From: Bordetella parapertussis
Lineage (GTDB): Bacteria; Pseudomonadota; Gammaproteobacteria; Burkholderiales; Burkholderiaceae_B
Length of the DNA stretch: 10,713 nucleotides
Assembly (NCBI GenBank): GCA_945911685.1
Contig: CAMEAW010000088.1
Coordinates: 1-10,713, forward strand
Direction: 5' to 3'
In this document: in pieces, positions 1-7,020 of the stretch
How positions within the stretch are numbered: the first letter of the stretch is position 1
How the letters are laid out: the number at the start of each line of letters is the position of its first letter
Made by a program: the position numbers and the translations under genes
The notes under the pieces: model-generated
The model's database searches: none
What the model was told of the DNA's origin: nothing
What the model saw: only the letters and a program-made list of their open reading frames with translations

Positions 1-114
1 ATTTTTACCTTACAAAAGCCCTAGGGATTTCCACGCGACGCCGTAATACAGATAGAATAGAATCACTTACCTAATGTACGAACAAGGTTCAGAAAAAATG
101 AACGGGGATGCGAG
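1..114 (+). promoter_or_regulatory. Leader region upstream of the Mo-hydroxylase operon
   Basis: This is the only non-coding sequence seen ahead of the five-gene + strand operon, so it should hold that operon's promoter unless transcription enters from outside the window. Two overlapping TAGAAT hexamers at 53-58 and 58-63 each match the sigma-70 -10 consensus at five of six positions, but I see no acceptable -35 at the right distance, so the promoter is only a candidate. CCCTAGGG at 19-26 is a perfect 8-bp palindrome. A GGGGA at 104-108 is a plausible ribosome binding site for the ATG at 115 or 118. Confidence 0.25.
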
Positions 115-987
115 ATGATGGAAATGCGTTTTGAAACACCCAAAACAGCCGAGGCCGCTTCGGCGCTGATTGCTGCGACACCTGGCTTGTCAAAAATTTT
201 CTCAGGCGGTACCGACCTGATGGTTCATATGCGCTCTGGCAATATCAAGCCAGAGCTGGTGCTTGATATAAAAAGCATCACTGAAATGAATGTCATCGCC
301 GTTGAAAACGGTGGGTACCGTATCGGTGCAGCTGTGTCCTGTATGCAACTGCTTGAGAACACCGCTTTCGCCACAATGTGGCCCGGCGTGATCGATGGTG
401 CGAACCTTGTGGGTTCGATCCAAGTGCGTGGCCGTGCGACTTTAGGTGGCAATCTGTGCAACGCATCCCCCGGTGCGGACACGGTTCCTGCGATGATCGC
501 TGCTGGCGCAATCGCCAGCATCGTTGGCCCCAATGGCCGTCGCGATGTTCCTGTTGAACAGATCCCCGCAGGCCCAGGCAAAACCTCGCTGGCCAAAGGT
601 GAGTTGATCGTGTCGTTCTTCTTGCCCAAGCGTGCGCCACATTCCGGCGATGCGTATTTGCGCTTCACACCCCGTACCGAAATGGATATCGCGGTGGTGG
701 GTGTTGGTTTGAGTCTGACTCTCGATGACAAAGGCGTGTGCACACACGCACGTGTCAGTTTGGGTGCTGTGGCTGATCGTGCGTTGCTCGTGCCTGAGGC
801 CGCTGCGGCTTTGATCGGCACAACCGTTGACGCAGTTGCACTAGCCAAACTGGCCGCTGCAGCAAGCGCCGCAGCCCGTCCAATCGACGACAAGCGCGGA
901 ACCAAAGTATTCCGAATCAAAGTAGCAGGTGTGCTCGCTCGACGCGCAGCAGAAAAAGCGCTCGCTAGAGCGAAGGGGAACAACTAA
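115..987 (+). CDS. Mo-hydroxylase FAD-binding subunit (CoxM/CutM-like)
   Basis: This is the medium, FAD-carrying subunit of a xanthine dehydrogenase-family molybdenum hydroxylase. It passes electrons from the iron-sulfur subunit to the final acceptor, in the cytoplasm. The 290-residue length is normal for a stand-alone subunit. The first FAD_binding_5 motif SGGTDLMVHMRSG lies near residues 30-42 and the second, TLGGNLCNASPGAD, at 109-122; a CO_deh_flav_C-like region follows from about 170. It lacks the 4Fe-4S insertion loop typical of 4-hydroxybenzoyl-CoA reductase FAD subunits, which argues against that enzyme. Two adjacent ATGs (115 and 118) both fit the GGGGA at 104-108; the first is used here. 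The stop codon abuts the ATG of the next gene, so the two are translationally linked. Family assignment is firm; the substrate is unknown. Confidence 0.95.
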   Translation: MMEMRFETPKTAEAASALIAATPGLSKIFSGGTDLMVHMRSGNIKPELVLDIKSITEMNVIAVENGGYRIGAAVSCMQLLENTAFATMWPGVIDGANLVGSIQVRGRATLGGNLCNASPGADTVPAMIAAGAIASIVGPNGRRDVPVEQIPAGPGKTSLAKGELIVSFFLPKRAPHSGDAYLRFTPRTEMDIAVVGVGLSLTLDDKGVCTHARVSLGAVADRALLVPEAAAALIGTTVDAVALAKLAAAASAAARPIDDKRGTKVFRIKVAGVLARRAAEKALARAKGNN

Positions 988-1464
988 ATGTCAAAGCATC
1001 ACATTACAACCGTTATTAACGGTGATCCGGTTGAATTTTTGTGTCAGCCAAACACGTCGTTGCTCGATGTCTTGCGCAACGAGTTAAACATGACCGGCAC
1101 CAAAGAAGGTTGCGGCACGGGCGATTGCGGCTCGTGTAGCGTAACCTTAGATGGTCGTTTGGTTTGCTCATGCTTGGTCTTAGGTGTTGAGGCACAAGGC
1201 AAAACGATTCAAACTATTGAAGGCATGGCCAACGGCGAAACCCTGCATGTGTTGCAGCGCAAGTTTCTTGAGCATGCAGCTTTGCAGTGCGGCATTTGCA
1301 CCCCCGGGTTCTTGATTGCTGCCCGCTCGTTGCTCGAGCGAAATAACAACCCAACCGAAGAAGAAGTTCGTTTTTGGTTGGCAGGTAATCTGTGCCGTTG
1401 TACCGGCTATAACAACATCATCACCGCGGTGCTTGAAGCCGCGCGCGAAATGCGAGGAGCCTAA
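988..1464 (+). CDS. Mo-hydroxylase [2Fe-2S] subunit (CoxS/CutS-like)
   Basis: This is the small electron-transfer subunit, carrying two [2Fe-2S] clusters between the molybdenum centre and FAD. The N-terminal plant-ferredoxin-like domain has Cys42, Cys47, Cys50 and Cys62. The C-terminal helical domain has the QCGIC motif (Gln100, Cys101, Cys104) and the CRC motif (Cys136, Cys138). All eight cluster ligands are present and the 158-residue length is standard, so the protein looks intact. Its ATG follows the upstream stop codon with no gap, behind an AAGGGGAA Shine-Dalgarno-like stretch at 973-980 inside the previous gene. There is no Tat signal peptide, unlike periplasmic aldehyde oxidoreductases such as PaoA, so a cytoplasmic enzyme is inferred. 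Confidence 0.96.
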   Translation: MSKHHITTVINGDPVEFLCQPNTSLLDVLRNELNMTGTKEGCGTGDCGSCSVTLDGRLVCSCLVLGVEAQGKTIQTIEGMANGETLHVLQRKFLEHAALQCGICTPGFLIAARSLLERNNNPTEEEVRFWLAGNLCRCTGYNNIITAVLEAAREMRGA

Positions 1465-1466
1465 TC

Positions 1467-3743
1467 ATGTTGACGAATACAAAAGATGTCCAGCAAGTTA
1501 TGAAGGTGGTGGGCACGAGCCCAGTGCGCCCTGACGGTGTGCCAAAGGTGACGGGCCAAGCGCAGTACGGCGCTGATTATTCATTGCCCGGCATGTTATG
1601 GGCAAAAGTTTTGCGCTCACCCCACGCGCACGCACGCATTTTGTCGGTCGACACGTCTAAGGCGTTAGCTTTGCCGGGCGTCAAAAGCATCATCCTGGGT
1701 TCTGATTTTCCAGAGCATCCGTTTGATTACGTGGGCCCCGAGCGCGTTGCCCAAAACTACTGGCACATGACGCGCAACATCATGGCGCGCGAAAAAGCGC
1801 TGTTCGAAGGGCACGCCATTGCAGCTGTCGCAGCAACGACTGCAGCCATCGCTGCCGAGGCAGTGAGCCTGATTGATGTCAAGTACGAAGTGTTGCCGCA
1901 TTGCATTGATGTTGAAGATGCGATGTTGCCCGATGCGCCGTTGCTCTTTGAAGACATGATCACGCGCGGCGTCGAGCCAGCGCCTAGCAAGCCTTCAAAC
2001 ATTTCTAAGCGGTTAGAGTTCAGCACCGGTGACATCGCAGCAGGCTTTGCTTCTGCCGATGAAGTCGTTGAGATGAGCTTCAAAACTGCAGCCGTGCATC
2101 AGGGCTATATCGAGCCCCATTCATGCTTGGCACGCTATGGCGCTGACGGCCAGTGCGAACTGTGGTCAGCCAGCCAGGGTCACTTTGTGGTGCGCGCTTA
2201 CACAGCAAAATTAGTCGGCATGGAAATCGGTAATCTGTTAGTGCATCCAGCAGAGATCGGTGGCGGCTTTGGCGGTAAGACGGTTGTGTATGTTGAGCCA
2301 ATGGCGGTTTTGCTTTCACGCAAAACTGGCTTACCTGTCAAGATCATGATGGGCCGTGAAGATGTATTTAAGTCAACCGGTCCAACCTCGGGTTCATCAA
2401 TGACGGTCAAGATTGGCGTCAAAAAAGATGGCACCATCGTAGCGGCCGAAGGCTTGTTCAAGTTTCAAGCAGGTGCGTTTCCAGGCTCGCCAGTCATGAA
2501 CGCTACCATGTGTGCGTTTGCACCCTACATCATCCCTAACGTCAAGTCAGTTGGTTTTGATGTGGTCAGTAACCGTCCAAAATCGGCGGCCTATCGTGCG
2601 CCAGGCTCACCAATTTCTGCTTTCGCGGTTGAAAGCGTATTGGATGTGTTGGCCAAAAAGATTGGTATGGATCCACTCAAGCTGCGTTTGAAAAACGCAG
2701 TGAAGGCTGGTTCGCCAACGGCTTGGGGCCCTAAGCACTCGCATGATGGCTATGCCGAAACGATTCAAGTCTTGCTTGACCATCCTGGTTACCACAAACC
2801 CTTGGGTAAAAATCAAGGGCGTGGTGTGGCTTCAGGTTTCTGGTTCAACGGTGGTGGCGAATCAACCGCCTCGGTGCACATCAACGAAGACGGTACTGTC
2901 GTGATCGCAACTGGCAGTATGGACGTCGGTGGTTCACGTGCTTCGATGGCGCTTATGGCTGCTGAGACACTGGGCGTACCCTACGAGTCTGTGCGTTCAA
3001 CTGTGGCTGACACAGCTTCGATTGGCTACAACCATGTTACCGGCGGTTCACGCGTCACCTATGCAACAGGTATTGCGGTCGTTGAGGCCTGCAACAAAGT
3101 GATCGAAGACTTGCGTCTGCGTGCATCGTTGATGTGGGATACCGACATTAAAAACGTCGTGTGGTCGGATGGCTACGCTAAGCCTGTCGATCCGAGCGTT
3201 GGCAATTTTGAACCCTTGTCCTTGAAAGCGATTGCAGGAAAGCGTGCGGTGACTGGCGGCCCAATTGGTTACGAAGCTTCAACTAACGCTGGTGGCCAGG
3301 CTCCAGGCTTTTCGACACAGTTTGTAGATGTTGAGGTGGATCCTGAAACCGGCCATGTCAAGATTCTGCAGTTTGTGGCAGCACAAGACGTCGGTCGCGC
3401 CATTCATCGTGATTATTGTGCGGGTCAGATCGTTGGTGGTGTTGTGCAGGGCATCGGTTGGGCCTTGAACGAAGAATACATCTACGACAGCAAGGGTCGC
3501 CTTTCAAACGCAGGCTTCTTAGACTACCGTATCCCGGTCGCCTCAGACTTGCCAATGATCGAAGCCGTCTTGGTTGAAGTGCCTAATCCAAGTCATCCTT
3601 TCGGTGTGAAAGGTGTGGGCGAAGCCAACATCGTTCCTCCGATGGCAGCGATCGCAAACGCGATCGAGAACGCGATTGGTCGACGCATGACAGAGCTGCC
3701 GATGTCGCCACCAAGAGTGTTGGCCGCGATTGATGCAGGCTGA
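1467..3743 (+). CDS. Mo-hydroxylase large (molybdopterin-binding) subunit
   Basis: This is the catalytic subunit, which binds molybdopterin cytosine dinucleotide (known for bacterial three-subunit enzymes of this family) and hydroxylates or dehydrogenates the substrate using water as oxygen source. It has 758 residues, with an aldehyde oxidase/xanthine dehydrogenase a/b hammerhead domain at about 20-140 and the Mo-binding domains after it. Visible motifs are GGGFGGK (265-271), the active-site loop AYRAPGSP (375-382) and GVKGVGE (713-719), whose Glu719 matches the invariant catalytic base. The loop lacks the cysteine of the AYRCSFR motif, so this is not a form I CO dehydrogenase. The start ATG is preceded by GAGGAG at 1454-1459, 2 nt after the small-subunit stop. 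No XdhC/CoxI or MocA-type maturation gene is in view. The substrate could be an aromatic or N-heterocyclic compound or an aldehyde; the sequence does not decide. Confidence 0.95.
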   Translation: MLTNTKDVQQVMKVVGTSPVRPDGVPKVTGQAQYGADYSLPGMLWAKVLRSPHAHARILSVDTSKALALPGVKSIILGSDFPEHPFDYVGPERVAQNYWHMTRNIMAREKALFEGHAIAAVAATTAAIAAEAVSLIDVKYEVLPHCIDVEDAMLPDAPLLFEDMITRGVEPAPSKPSNISKRLEFSTGDIAAGFASADEVVEMSFKTAAVHQGYIEPHSCLARYGADGQCELWSASQGHFVVRAYTAKLVGMEIGNLLVHPAEIGGGFGGKTVVYVEPMAVLLSRKTGLPVKIMMGREDVFKSTGPTSGSSMTVKIGVKKDGTIVAAEGLFKFQAGAFPGSPVMNATMCAFAPYIIPNVKSVGFDVVSNRPKSAAYRAPGSPISAFAVESVLDVLAKKIGMDPLKLRLKNAVKAGSPTAWGPKHSHDGYAETIQVLLDHPGYHKPLGKNQGRGVASGFWFNGGGESTASVHINEDGTVVIATGSMDVGGSRASMALMAAETLGVPYESVRSTVADTASIGYNHVTGGSRVTYATGIAVVEACNKVIEDLRLRASLMWDTDIKNVVWSDGYAKPVDPSVGNFEPLSLKAIAGKRAVTGGPIGYEASTNAGGQAPGFSTQFVDVEVDPETGHVKILQFVAAQDVGRAIHRDYCAGQIVGGVVQGIGWALNEEYIYDSKGRLSNAGFLDYRIPVASDLPMIEAVLVEVPNPSHPFGVKGVGEANIVPPMAAIANAIENAIGRRMTELPMSPPRVLAAIDAG

Positions 3744-4014
3744 TATCGCAGCGACTCCTGTTAAAGCCGTTAAGGTGACGTTCACCGCCGGCTTTAGCAG
3801 GCGTTATACCGATAGCATCAGAGAGTTCGAAGTCCAAGCAAAAAACATTCGTGGCGTCATACGCGCCATGAATGATTTGTTTCCTGGCTTGGGTGAGACC
3901 CTCGAAGAAGAAACCTCAATCGCGATTGATGGTGTGATCCACGAGGTCGATTATACGCAGCCGGTCAAGCCTGGCTCTGAGGTATTTTTTATACCAAGAA
4001 TAGAAGGCGGTTAG
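3733..4014 (+). CDS. MoaD/ThiS-like beta-grasp protein with C-terminal Gly-Gly
   Basis: This 93-residue protein looks like a ubiquitin-fold sulfur carrier. Evidence is its size, the N-terminal strand VKVTFTAGFSRRYTD, a central helix with MNDLFPGL, the strand SIAIDG, the turn VKPGSEVFFIP, and a Gly-Gly C-terminus (92-93) right before the stop. In MoaD and ThiS that terminus is adenylated and thiocarboxylated to deliver sulfur. The chosen ATG overlaps the large-subunit gene by 11 nt, implying translational coupling. A TTG at 3730 and an in-frame GTG at 3775 (giving about 79 residues, close to the usual MoaD core) are alternative starts. Its place between the Mo-hydroxylase and a Bug receptor suggests a dedicated role in cofactor assembly or sulfuration of this enzyme. 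That role is inferred. No MoaE or MoeB/ThiF partner is in the window. Confidence 0.85.
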   Translation: MQADIAATPVKAVKVTFTAGFSRRYTDSIREFEVQAKNIRGVIRAMNDLFPGLGETLEEETSIAIDGVIHEVDYTQPVKPGSEVFFIPRIEGG

Positions 4015-4017
4015 CGC

Positions 4018-5052
4018 ATGATGATGCATACAGCTCATGCAATACGGATTACAAACTTCACGCTTCGAACGGCACACGCTGTCAAGAGCGTGATTTTTTT
4101 TGTGGCACTGTGCTCAGTGGGTAGTGCTTTTGCCCAAGCACGCGATTCGGCAAATTATCCAGATCGCCCGATCAAAATTGTGGTTGGCTTTGTACCCGGT
4201 GGCCCAACCGACCTCTACGCACGTGTTGCAGCGCGTGGTTTGTCTGATGTGCTGGGCCAGCAAGTTGTGGTCGAGAATAAGCCTGGGGCGAGTGGGGCGA
4301 TCGCAGCCACTGCGGTTGCAGGTGCACCTGCTGATGGCTATACGTTGCTCGCGCATGTCGTGTCTGACATCATCACGCCAATTGCGAATAAAAAAGTTGG
4401 CTATAACCTTGAACGTGATTTCACAGCGATCGGATTAATCGCAAGTGCTCCTAATGTCTTGGTGGTGCATCCTTCAATCCCCGTGAACTCGGTGCAAGAG
4501 TTGATTGCTTACGCCAAGAAAAATCCAAACACCTTGAACTATGGTTCTGCGGGAGTGGGTACGGTGAGCCATCTCGCGGGAGCGTTGCTAGAGTCCGAGG
4601 CGCAGACGCCGCTTGCGCACATTCAATACAAAGGCACGAATGGCGCTCAATTGGATTTGTTAGCGGGCCGTATCACGGTGATGTTTGATAATTTAGGAAA
4701 TGGTTTAAGCAATGCGCAGGCGGGTAAGCTGAAAGCATTGGCGGTGACTTCTGCGCAGCCTTGGCCCGCAGCAGCAGCGATTCCGACGATGGTGCAAAGC
4801 GGGTTTCCGGGTTCGACTATTTTGTCCGTGTTTGGTTTAGTGGCGCCTGTTGGTACACCCGTTGCCGTGGTCAACAAACTCTCGGCCGCGCTGAGTCAAA
4901 CCTTGCGTACTGAGGCTAATCGTAAAAGCATTATTGATTCGGGTGCTCAGCCTGGTGAGTTAGCCGCTGAAGCGTACGGTAAATATATCGCCGCTGAATC
5001 GCGTCGGTGGGAAGGCTTCTTAGCGAAGCACCCAGAGATCATGAAGCAATAG
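4018..5052 (+). CDS. Bug-type periplasmic receptor (TctC family)
   Basis: This is a periplasmic solute receptor of the tripartite tricarboxylate transporter type, expected to bind a small carboxylate or similar ligand. The mature part shows the family pattern YPDRPIKIVVGFVPGGPTD, then VVVENKPGASG and DGYTLLA. The N-terminus is a Sec signal peptide with a long basic n-region (Arg10, Arg17, Lys23), a hydrophobic stretch SVIFFVALCSVG, and a likely cut after AFA at residue 39. Three consecutive ATGs (4018, 4021, 4024) make the exact start uncertain; an AGAAGG at 4002-4007 suits any of them. It starts 3 nt after the MoaD-like gene, so it is the last gene of the Mo-hydroxylase operon and probably captures that enzyme's substrate or a precursor (inference). 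No TctA/TctB permease genes are nearby. It ends 4 nt from a convergent gene. Confidence 0.95.
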   Translation: MMMHTAHAIRITNFTLRTAHAVKSVIFFVALCSVGSAFAQARDSANYPDRPIKIVVGFVPGGPTDLYARVAARGLSDVLGQQVVVENKPGASGAIAATAVAGAPADGYTLLAHVVSDIITPIANKKVGYNLERDFTAIGLIASAPNVLVVHPSIPVNSVQELIAYAKKNPNTLNYGSAGVGTVSHLAGALLESEAQTPLAHIQYKGTNGAQLDLLAGRITVMFDNLGNGLSNAQAGKLKALAVTSAQPWPAAAAIPTMVQSGFPGSTILSVFGLVAPVGTPVAVVNKLSAALSQTLRTEANRKSIIDSGAQPGELAAEAYGKYIAAESRRWEGFLAKHPEIMKQ

Positions 5053-5056
5053 GCGA

Positions 5057-5959
5057 CTACAACGACCGCCGCGCCTCATCCAGATAGCTGTGATTGATAT
5101 AAGACTTGGCTTGTGTATCAGCGCGCTTTGGAATCGCTCTTAATAAAGCACTGATATCGATTAAGGACTGAATCGATTCTGGATTGGCCTGAGCATCACG
5201 CGGAAAAATCTCGGCGGCCGTGTATTCATCCCAAGCGCGATCAGCATACTCAGCGGTGATGCCGGTTTCGAGCATGGCGATCGTTCGGCAACCTTCTTTG
5301 TTTGAGTAAAACCATTCGTGTGCGCGAATAAAGGCACGCATGAAGCGAATCACGGTGTCATGGTTTGCACGGGCCCAACGACCATCGATGTTCAGTGACG
5401 TGAATTGAAACCACGGAAACTCATCGCGCGGCTCGCACAACGAATTAAACCCTTGGTCAAGTGCGATATAGTTCAAGGGTGCGCCTTGTAAGCCCGCATC
5501 GATCTCACCGCTTTGAAGCTTCTCCCAGCGCGCTAGAATAGGGCCACAGGCCACGATCTTATAATCTTGCGGGTAGTGCAAGCCGTGCGCAGTCATCAGC
5601 TTCATGACGAGCGAAGAGCTGCCCGCATCAATCGATGAGACTCCGATCGTTTTGCCTCGCAGGTCTGAAAAAGACTTGACGTCTTTACCCGATATCATCG
5701 AGAAGGGCAGGCGATTGACATTGCCGCCAATAATTTCAAGATGACCGCCACCTTCGCTATCCAAGATAATGTGTTCGGTTACGCCCAAAGCGATATCCAT
5801 CCGGCCATCTTGAAGGCGCCGCCATACCTCATCGATCGGCTCGTGTAGGTCAAGCGTGACGTCAAGCCCTTCATCTATGAACATCCCTTGATGGGCGGCG
5901 ATCCACAAGGGCATGTTGAAATAATTTCTAGAGATGGCACCAGCAACGATTTTTTTCAT
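5057..5959 (-). CDS. NMT1/SsuA-fold protein without signal peptide
   Basis: This 300-residue protein has the periplasmic-binding-protein fold of the NMT1/THI5/SsuA-TauA group. It opens with a first strand KKIVAGAIS followed by NMPLWIAAHQGMFIDEGLDVTL, then a hinge segment LRGKTIGVSSIDAGSSSLVMK near residues 100-120. It has no signal peptide: the protein begins two residues before the first core strand, an in-frame TAA lies two codons upstream of the ATG, and the 37-nt gap to the previous gene is too short to hide one. It may therefore act in the cytoplasm. Precedents in this fold are yeast Thi5/Nmt1 and, as I recall, 4,5-dihydroxyphthalate decarboxylase. No ABC ATPase or permease is adjacent. 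It is the last gene of the - strand operon with the TcuA-like flavoprotein and a Bug receptor, suggesting an enzyme or sensor of that pathway. No strong ribosome binding site is visible. Fold assignment is good; function is unknown. Confidence 0.88.
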   Translation of the reverse strand: MKKIVAGAISRNYFNMPLWIAAHQGMFIDEGLDVTLDLHEPIDEVWRRLQDGRMDIALGVTEHIILDSEGGGHLEIIGGNVNRLPFSMISGKDVKSFSDLRGKTIGVSSIDAGSSSLVMKLMTAHGLHYPQDYKIVACGPILARWEKLQSGEIDAGLQGAPLNYIALDQGFNSLCEPRDEFPWFQFTSLNIDGRWARANHDTVIRFMRAFIRAHEWFYSNKEGCRTIAMLETGITAEYADRAWDEYTAAEIFPRDAQANPESIQSLIDISALLRAIPKRADTQAKSYINHSYLDEARRSL

Positions 5960-5996
5960 GATTTAGCTTATTCAGTAAGGGGTATTTTTGAATGCA

Positions 5997-6974
5997 TTAG
6001 TTCTGACTGACGCCGCCGATTTTTTTAATAAAGCTATCCCACTTCGCGACATCGTCTTTTATATATTTGTCATACTCGGCGGGCGTGTTGACCACCATGT
6101 AGCCACCTTGCTTAACGATATTTTCTTTAAAAGCCAAGTTTTCAGAAGCAGTTTTGATGATCTGATAAAGACGCGTGACAATTGCAGGAGAAGTGCCGGC
6201 AGGCGCAATCAAACCAAACATGGTGCCAAATTCCATGCCTTCAAAGCCTTTTTCTTTGAACGTTGGGATGTTTGGTAAAGCCGCTAAACGCTCTAGGCTC
6301 GCGACAGCTAAACCACGGAGACGGCCCGAGTTCAGCATAGCCTGCGCAGAGATATAGGTCGTAAAGGTCATTTGCACTTGACCCGAGACGATATCTGTAA
6401 TGGCTGGCGCAGCCCCCGCATAGGGGATATGTGTCATTTTGATATTGGTGAGGATTTGAAACATTTCACCTGCAAGGTGAGGCGCTCCGCCCGCACCACT
6501 GCTTGAAAAATTGAGTTTGCCCGGATTGCTTTTGCCATACTGAATCAGCGATTGAAGTGAGTCACCACCAAAGTCTGGCCGAGTGATCAGAATCATTGGT
6601 GCATAGGCAACATTTGTCACCGCAACAAAATCCTTGATCGGATCGAAAGGGACCTTTGGATAAACCGCAGGGTTGAGCGTCAGATTTGTACTGGCAAATA
6701 AAAGCGTGTAGCCATCAGGGTTTGCTTTTGCTACGATTTCCATGCCGATGTTGCCACTGGCGCCTGGGCGATTTTCAACGATGACTGGCTGATTTGTGGC
6801 TTTTGACAGCGTATCTGCGACGGTCCGAGCCAAAATATCAACGCTTCCACCGACTGCAAAGGGCGCAACTAAGCGAATCGGCTTGTTGGGGTAGTCTGCG
6901 GTTTGAGCGCAGACAATGAATGGCATGATTAAGCCCAGCAATGCGGTGGTAGCAGTCTTTATGATCGTATACAT
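5997..6974 (-). CDS. Bug-type periplasmic receptor (TctC family)
   Basis: A second Bug receptor, 325 residues. It has a Sec signal peptide (Lys6, hydrophobic ALLGLIMPFIV, probable cut after VCA at residue 23). The cysteine at 22 does not sit in a proper lipobox because the preceding residue is Val. The family pattern follows: YPNKPIRLVAPFAVGGSVD, VIVENRPGASGNIG, DGYTLLF, then FSSSGAGGAPHLAGEMF. The start is supported by AAAAGAGAGA just upstream of the ATG. It lies 46 nt downstream of the TcuA-like flavoprotein gene and 37 nt upstream of the NMT1-fold gene, so the three probably form one operon. This pairing suggests the receptor delivers the flavoprotein's substrate, perhaps a di- or tricarboxylate (inference). 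No membrane transporter components are present. Confidence 0.95.
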   Translation of the reverse strand: MYTIIKTATTALLGLIMPFIVCAQTADYPNKPIRLVAPFAVGGSVDILARTVADTLSKATNQPVIVENRPGASGNIGMEIVAKANPDGYTLLFASTNLTLNPAVYPKVPFDPIKDFVAVTNVAYAPMILITRPDFGGDSLQSLIQYGKSNPGKLNFSSSGAGGAPHLAGEMFQILTNIKMTHIPYAGAAPAITDIVSGQVQMTFTTYISAQAMLNSGRLRGLAVASLERLAALPNIPTFKEKGFEGMEFGTMFGLIAPAGTSPAIVTRLYQIIKTASENLAFKENIVKQGGYMVVNTPAEYDKYIKDDVAKWDSFIKKIGGVSQN

Positions 6975-7020
6975 GAATAGTCTCTCTTTTTATTTGAATT
7001 AACCTGCACGAATTAATTTT

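Noticed and set aside
225..983. Long antisense open frame of 252 codons opposite the FAD subunit gene
   Set aside because: It lies wholly inside a clear FAD-subunit gene, matches no family I recognise, is full of Ala/Ser/Thr/Pro as expected from a reverse-strand shadow of Ala/Gly/Val-rich coding sequence, and has no ribosome binding site of note.
1467..3743. Aerobic CO dehydrogenase (CoxL) identity for the Mo-hydroxylase
   Set aside because: The signature AYRCSFR loop is absent; AYRAPGSP is present instead, so the catalytic cysteine binding copper is missing.
3543..3837. - strand frames over the junction of the large subunit and MoaD-like genes
   Set aside because: Both overlap two real + strand genes, show no family motif, and look like His/Arg/Cys-rich shadow translations.
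5053..5080. Intrinsic terminator between the convergent operons
   Set aside because: Only 4-bp GGCG/CGCC pairing with a long loop was found, with no T-tract on either strand.
5988..6278. + strand frame of 96 codons over the end of the second Bug gene
   Set aside because: It is antisense to a well-supported Bug receptor gene, has no recognisable domain, and its composition fits a shadow frame.
6994..7016. Short inverted repeat AATTAA/TTAATT between the flavoprotein and Bug genes
   Set aside because: The stem is only 6 A-T pairs, too weak to call a terminator or processing hairpin; it is also expected in an A+T-rich spacer.
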